This document shows positions 33,771 through 36,722 of a DNA stretch of 36,722 nucleotides, one piece after another. Numbering within the stretch: the stretch's first letter is position 1; the number at the start of each line of letters is the position of its first letter. Source of the stretch: Linnemannia hyalina (taxonomy: Eukaryota; Mortierellomycota; Mortierellomycetes; Mortierellales; Mortierellaceae); the NCBI GenBank assembly GCA_019671135.1, contig JAHRHY010000044.1:1-36722 (forward strand), written 5' to 3'. The position numbers were made by a program, and so were the translations under genes. The notes under the pieces were generated by a model that saw nothing but the letters and a program-made list of their open reading frames with translations, made no database searches and had not been told where the DNA came from.

Positions 33771-34625
33771 TTATTCCTTTGTAATTAAGGATGTAGACAA
33801 TATCCACTGTCCTTTAAATACTAAACCATTTCGACTATATCTCATTATAGTAGAGTGTGAAGTCTCTAGGTATTCAGCTGCTTTTCTTCCTGAATTAAAA
33901 GTATTGATAAGAGAAGATTTGTCAGAAGTATAGAGATATATAGTTCTACCTTTAGCAGCACTCATTTTTTCTTTCGTCTCAACTGAATGCAATAAACTTC
34001 TACCGTACATTGAATTATTTCTACCTGAATTAGCAAGACTTATTAAAGCTCTAGTTTTAGCAGAATGGGACTTACCATACCTTGAATGATTCTCACCTGA
34101 AAATTTAGCAAGTGATTCAGGTGTATGTTTGTAACCTAAAGAATTACCTGCCATTTGAAGAATATTCATAGCAGGTTTAAGGACATCTATATAAAATTGC
34201 TCTCGATTAGTACAATCTTTTTCTTTACAATACTCAAGAATAGTTAACGACAAATTAGAGTAACCATTCTTTAATAAAGATGAGCATATTTTACTTTTAC
34301 CTATAGCAGCACTAGAAATATATTTATAAGAATAATATTCCTTTAATCTTCTATTTAGATTAATAGAACTCCCCACATAAGATTGTCCAGTTAATAGATT
34401 AATAAATTGGTACACTCCAGCTTTATTCTTACTATCCAGGATAATTCTTTCTTTATCAAGATCAGTATTATTATATACCATAATAGGAACAGTATTAGAT
34501 AATAATATAGAGATATTAAAAGCTTCGATAATATCAGGGCTGGTAGAAAAAGAAAACATAAGATTACAGGGGAATAAAGTATAAAAAAGTATTAAGAAAT
34601 AAAAGTTGAATAATTTGAATAACAT
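33771..34625 (-). CDS. GIY-YIG homing endonuclease M (right-arm copy)
   Basis: Identical 284-aa protein to 20186-21040: G70-V71-Y72, Y83-V84-G85, NUMOD3 units, FKGQWIL tail, then the C-rich motif (33699-33714) and the cox2 fragment. Confidence 0.9.
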   Translation of the reverse strand: MLFKLFNFYFLILFYTLFPCNLMFSFSTSPDIIEAFNISILLSNTVPIMVYNNTDLDKERIILDSKNKAGVYQFINLLTGQSYVGSSINLNRRLKEYYSYKYISSAAIGKSKICSSLLKNGYSNLSLTILEYCKEKDCTNREQFYIDVLKPAMNILQMAGNSLGYKHTPESLAKFSGENHSRYGKSHSAKTRALISLANSGRNNSMYGRSLLHSVETKEKMSAAKGRTIYLYTSDKSSLINTFNSGRKAAEYLETSHSTIMRYSRNGLVFKGQWILSTSLITKE

Positions 34626-34731
34626 TGTGATTTTTTAAAAATGGGTCTCGTACAAAAAAAGGAATTAAACCATATATATGTTACAACATCAATAGCCACT
34701 TATTTATTTAGCTATTTTAATTTTATACCGA

Positions 34732-34814
34732 ATGGGTAAGGCGGAAATTGGTTTACGCGAGTTGTTTAGGCCAACTTGATTTTTATCATGTGAGTTCAAG
34801 TCTCACTACCCATA
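34732..34814 (+). tRNA. trnL(uag): tRNA-Leu (UAG), right-arm copy
   Basis: Mirror copy of 19997-20079. Confidence 0.93.
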
Positions 34815-35000
34815 ATTATATAAAATTTTACTACTAAACCTCCTTCAAGAAGATGGACTCTAAAGGGTTTTCCCCGATGGTTATAATCTGTTTGGTCCCG
34901 CCCTAAAGTTTAACTTATAGGGCTAAACATTACATAATAAAGGGATGGGTCCGAAAAGTTAATTTATTTTAGAAGGGTAACTTAAGTTATAATTAATTAA

Positions 35001-35072
35001 GGGGACATCGTATATCTGGTAATATATTGGTTTTGCATACCAAAGAGAAAAGTTCGAGTCTTTTTGTCTCCA
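35001..35072 (+). tRNA. trnA: tRNA-Ala (UGC), right-arm copy
   Basis: Mirror copy of 19739-19810. Confidence 0.93.
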
Positions 35073-35315
35073 TAAATATCAAAAAATTTACTGAATAGAC
35101 CCACAGGGGCTAGGTCGCTCCGCAGATCCCGCGGGCTTTTTTTATTTGTTAGATCCTTCGCCATTGTTGGCCCTTCGATAAAGGGTTCATGGTTTTTCTT
35201 CTTGACGGGTCCCCGCAAGCTTGTGGGGACAAAAAAACACCTGCTCCTACCTCCCCCCTCCGCATTTCTACGGAAGGGTCGTCGAGAAAAATATAAAAAA
35301 CGGGACGATAATAAA

Positions 35316-35381
35316 GTCAAATTAATTTAATGGTTAAATACATAATTTGTAATCATTGAAATGTTTGTTCGATTATTCGAA
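35316..35381 (+). pseudogene. Decayed trnT copy fused to trnP (right arm)
   Basis: Mirror copy of 19430-19495. Confidence 0.75.
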
Positions 35382-35454
35382 CGGGTTGAAGCCAAATTGG
35401 TCAGGCACCTAAATTGGGTTTAGGCACTAGTAAGTTCAAATCTTGCCAACCCGA
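35382..35454 (+). tRNA. trnP: tRNA-Pro (UGG), right-arm copy
   Basis: Mirror copy of 19357-19429. Confidence 0.93.
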
Positions 35455-35576
35455 AATTAAAAATAAAATTGAGAGGGATATTAAATTAAGAGGGGGTGTT
35501 AAATCAAATGTTTTGATTTAATAACTTTATTAAATGGTATATTAATCCCCTACCATTAGTACATTAATATTATCGC

Positions 35577-36626
35577 TTATTCCTTAGCAATAAAAGATAA
35601 AATCCATTTACCTTGAAATAATTGTTGTGTGAGGATATATTTCTTAATTGTCGTTGGAGAGCAATTAAAAAATTCGCCTGCTTTTCTAGTAGAACTAAAA
35701 ATATAAGTAAGTGAGTCTTGAGTATCATAAACAAATACAGTAGACCCTTGTGCAACACTCATTTTCGTTTTAGATTCAGCTGAATGATTACGACCATACA
35801 TCGCACTATTTTCACCTGAACGGGTCAGACTCATTAAAGCTTTAGTCTCAGCTGAATGAGTTTTACCGAAAAATGGATGGTTTTCACCAGTTCTATTCAT
35901 ACTTATCATAGCAAGACTCATTAAGGCTTTAGTCTCAACTGTGTGAGTTTTACCATAATTAGGATGGTTTTCACCTGATTTGACTTCACTCATTAAGGCT
36001 TTAGAATTTTCTGAATGGGAAAATCCTAGCGAAGAACCTGCCATCTTAAGTATATTATACTCAGGTTTAAGGGAATCAATGTAGTATTGCTCACGTTCTA
36101 GAATTAATTTTTTTGATTCTTCTAGAGATAAATTATCTATATTGATATATTCGAGAATAGATAAAGAAAATGCAGAATATCCATGTGAAAGTAAGGCATT
36201 ACTTATATATTGATTTTTATTACGATTTAGACGTGATATAGAATAATACTGTCTTAATCGCTTGTATAAATCAACTGCAGAACCGATATATATTTTACCA
36301 GATTCTTTGTGAATCCATTGGTAGATTCCAGCTTTATTCTTATTCTCTGATAAAATAGACAATTTGTCAGTATCGGCATTAGAATAAATTATTATAGGGA
36401 TTGAAAAGAATAATAGATTAGGTTCTCCTATAAAAAAAGAACCACCCAAGAAGATTAATGGGCTTTGTGAAGATAAAGTTGTTTGAAATAACCCTCCATG
36501 TATCTCTGAAATATAACACGACAATAGAGATACGATAAAGAGCAAATCTGTAATTAAGATTGTTGATAAATAAAGAGAAGCTAGTGGTATCGACATTACT
36601 AAAAAAATATATTTTAATATTATCAT
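35577..36626 (-). CDS. GIY-YIG homing endonuclease L (right-arm copy)
   Basis: Identical 349-aa protein to 18185-19234, with the same N-terminal hydrophobic module and four NUMOD3 units. The C-rich motif is at 35492-35502. Confidence 0.92.
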   Translation of the reverse strand: MIILKYIFLVMSIPLASLYLSTILITDLLFIVSLLSCYISEIHGGLFQTTLSSQSPLIFLGGSFFIGEPNLLFFSIPIIIYSNADTDKLSILSENKNKAGIYQWIHKESGKIYIGSAVDLYKRLRQYYSISRLNRNKNQYISNALLSHGYSAFSLSILEYINIDNLSLEESKKLILEREQYYIDSLKPEYNILKMAGSSLGFSHSENSKALMSEVKSGENHPNYGKTHTVETKALMSLAMISMNRTGENHPFFGKTHSAETKALMSLTRSGENSAMYGRNHSAESKTKMSVAQGSTVFVYDTQDSLTYIFSSTRKAGEFFNCSPTTIKKYILTQQLFQGKWILSFIAKE

Positions 36627-36674
36627 TATATATATTTATCCGGTGGTGGTCACCTTTTATCTATATTATTTATT

Positions 36675-36710
36675 GTCGAGAATACAGATAGTTCAAATCT
36701 GTCCAACCCG
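36675..36710 (+). pseudogene. trnP 3'-half relic (right arm)
   Basis: Mirror copy of 18101-18136; the window ends 12 nt further on. Confidence 0.7.
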
Positions 36711-36722
36711 AAAATAAATTTT

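Overview
This is part of a fungal mitochondrial genome. It is AT-rich and carries nad1, rps3, atp6, atp8 and atp9, 19 recognisable tRNA types, many GIY-YIG homing-endonuclease genes and GC-rich hairpin clusters. No rRNA gene, cob, cox1, cox3 or other nad gene is visible. The GIY-YIG genes that travel with gene fragments, the GC double-hairpin-like clusters and an rps3 with an ordinary uS3-like start point to an early-diverging fungus (chytrid, blastocladiomycete or zygomycete type) rather than a budding yeast. I cannot place it further.

Layout. Positions 1-18088 are single copy: GIY-YIG gene A, trnE, trnS(UGA), a dead GIY gene, trnT, rps3, a dead GIY gene, trnR(UCU), a dead GIY gene (minus), trnH, trnR(UCG), trnG, nad1, a GIY relic, trnC, about 1.9 kb without genes, a frameshifted GIY gene (minus), trnV, GIY gene H (minus), trnM, trnQ, two dead GIY genes around trnS(GCU), and trnL(UAA). 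Positions 18089-27356 and 27454-36722 are the two arms of a nearly perfect inverted repeat separated by 97 bp. Each arm carries GIY gene L, trnP, trnA, trnL(UAG), GIY gene M, a cox2 fragment, a dead GIY gene, atp6, trnY, atp8, trnD, trnI, atp9, GIY gene O, an atp9 tail fragment and an unknown membrane-protein ORF. The window ends inside the right arm.

The main theme is a family of GIY-YIG mobile units that enter tRNA and protein genes and leave duplicated gene ends behind. Intact trnV is accompanied by a 5' half and a 3' half of itself on either side of the unit containing endonuclease H. trnE is followed by two 3' halves, and trnP and trnQ also have 3'-end relics. The atp9 leader is duplicated in front of endonuclease O, with an atp9 C-terminal fragment after it. 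A cox2 fragment follows endonuclease M. This resembles the hybrid-gene element known from Allomyces atp6, here extended to tRNA genes.

Two further layers lie on top. A 141-bp GC-rich element sits at the same codon of GIY genes at three loci; two copies are identical inside diverged flanks. A second GC element sits at one conserved site in the C-terminal DNA-binding region. Nearly every gene, on either strand, is followed in its own orientation by a TTAACACCCCCC-type motif, a good candidate for an RNA 3'-end or processing signal. Stop-codon use (apparently intact genes end in TAA; TGA and TAG occur inside otherwise conserved frames) raises the possibility that UGA, and less securely UAG, is read as sense.
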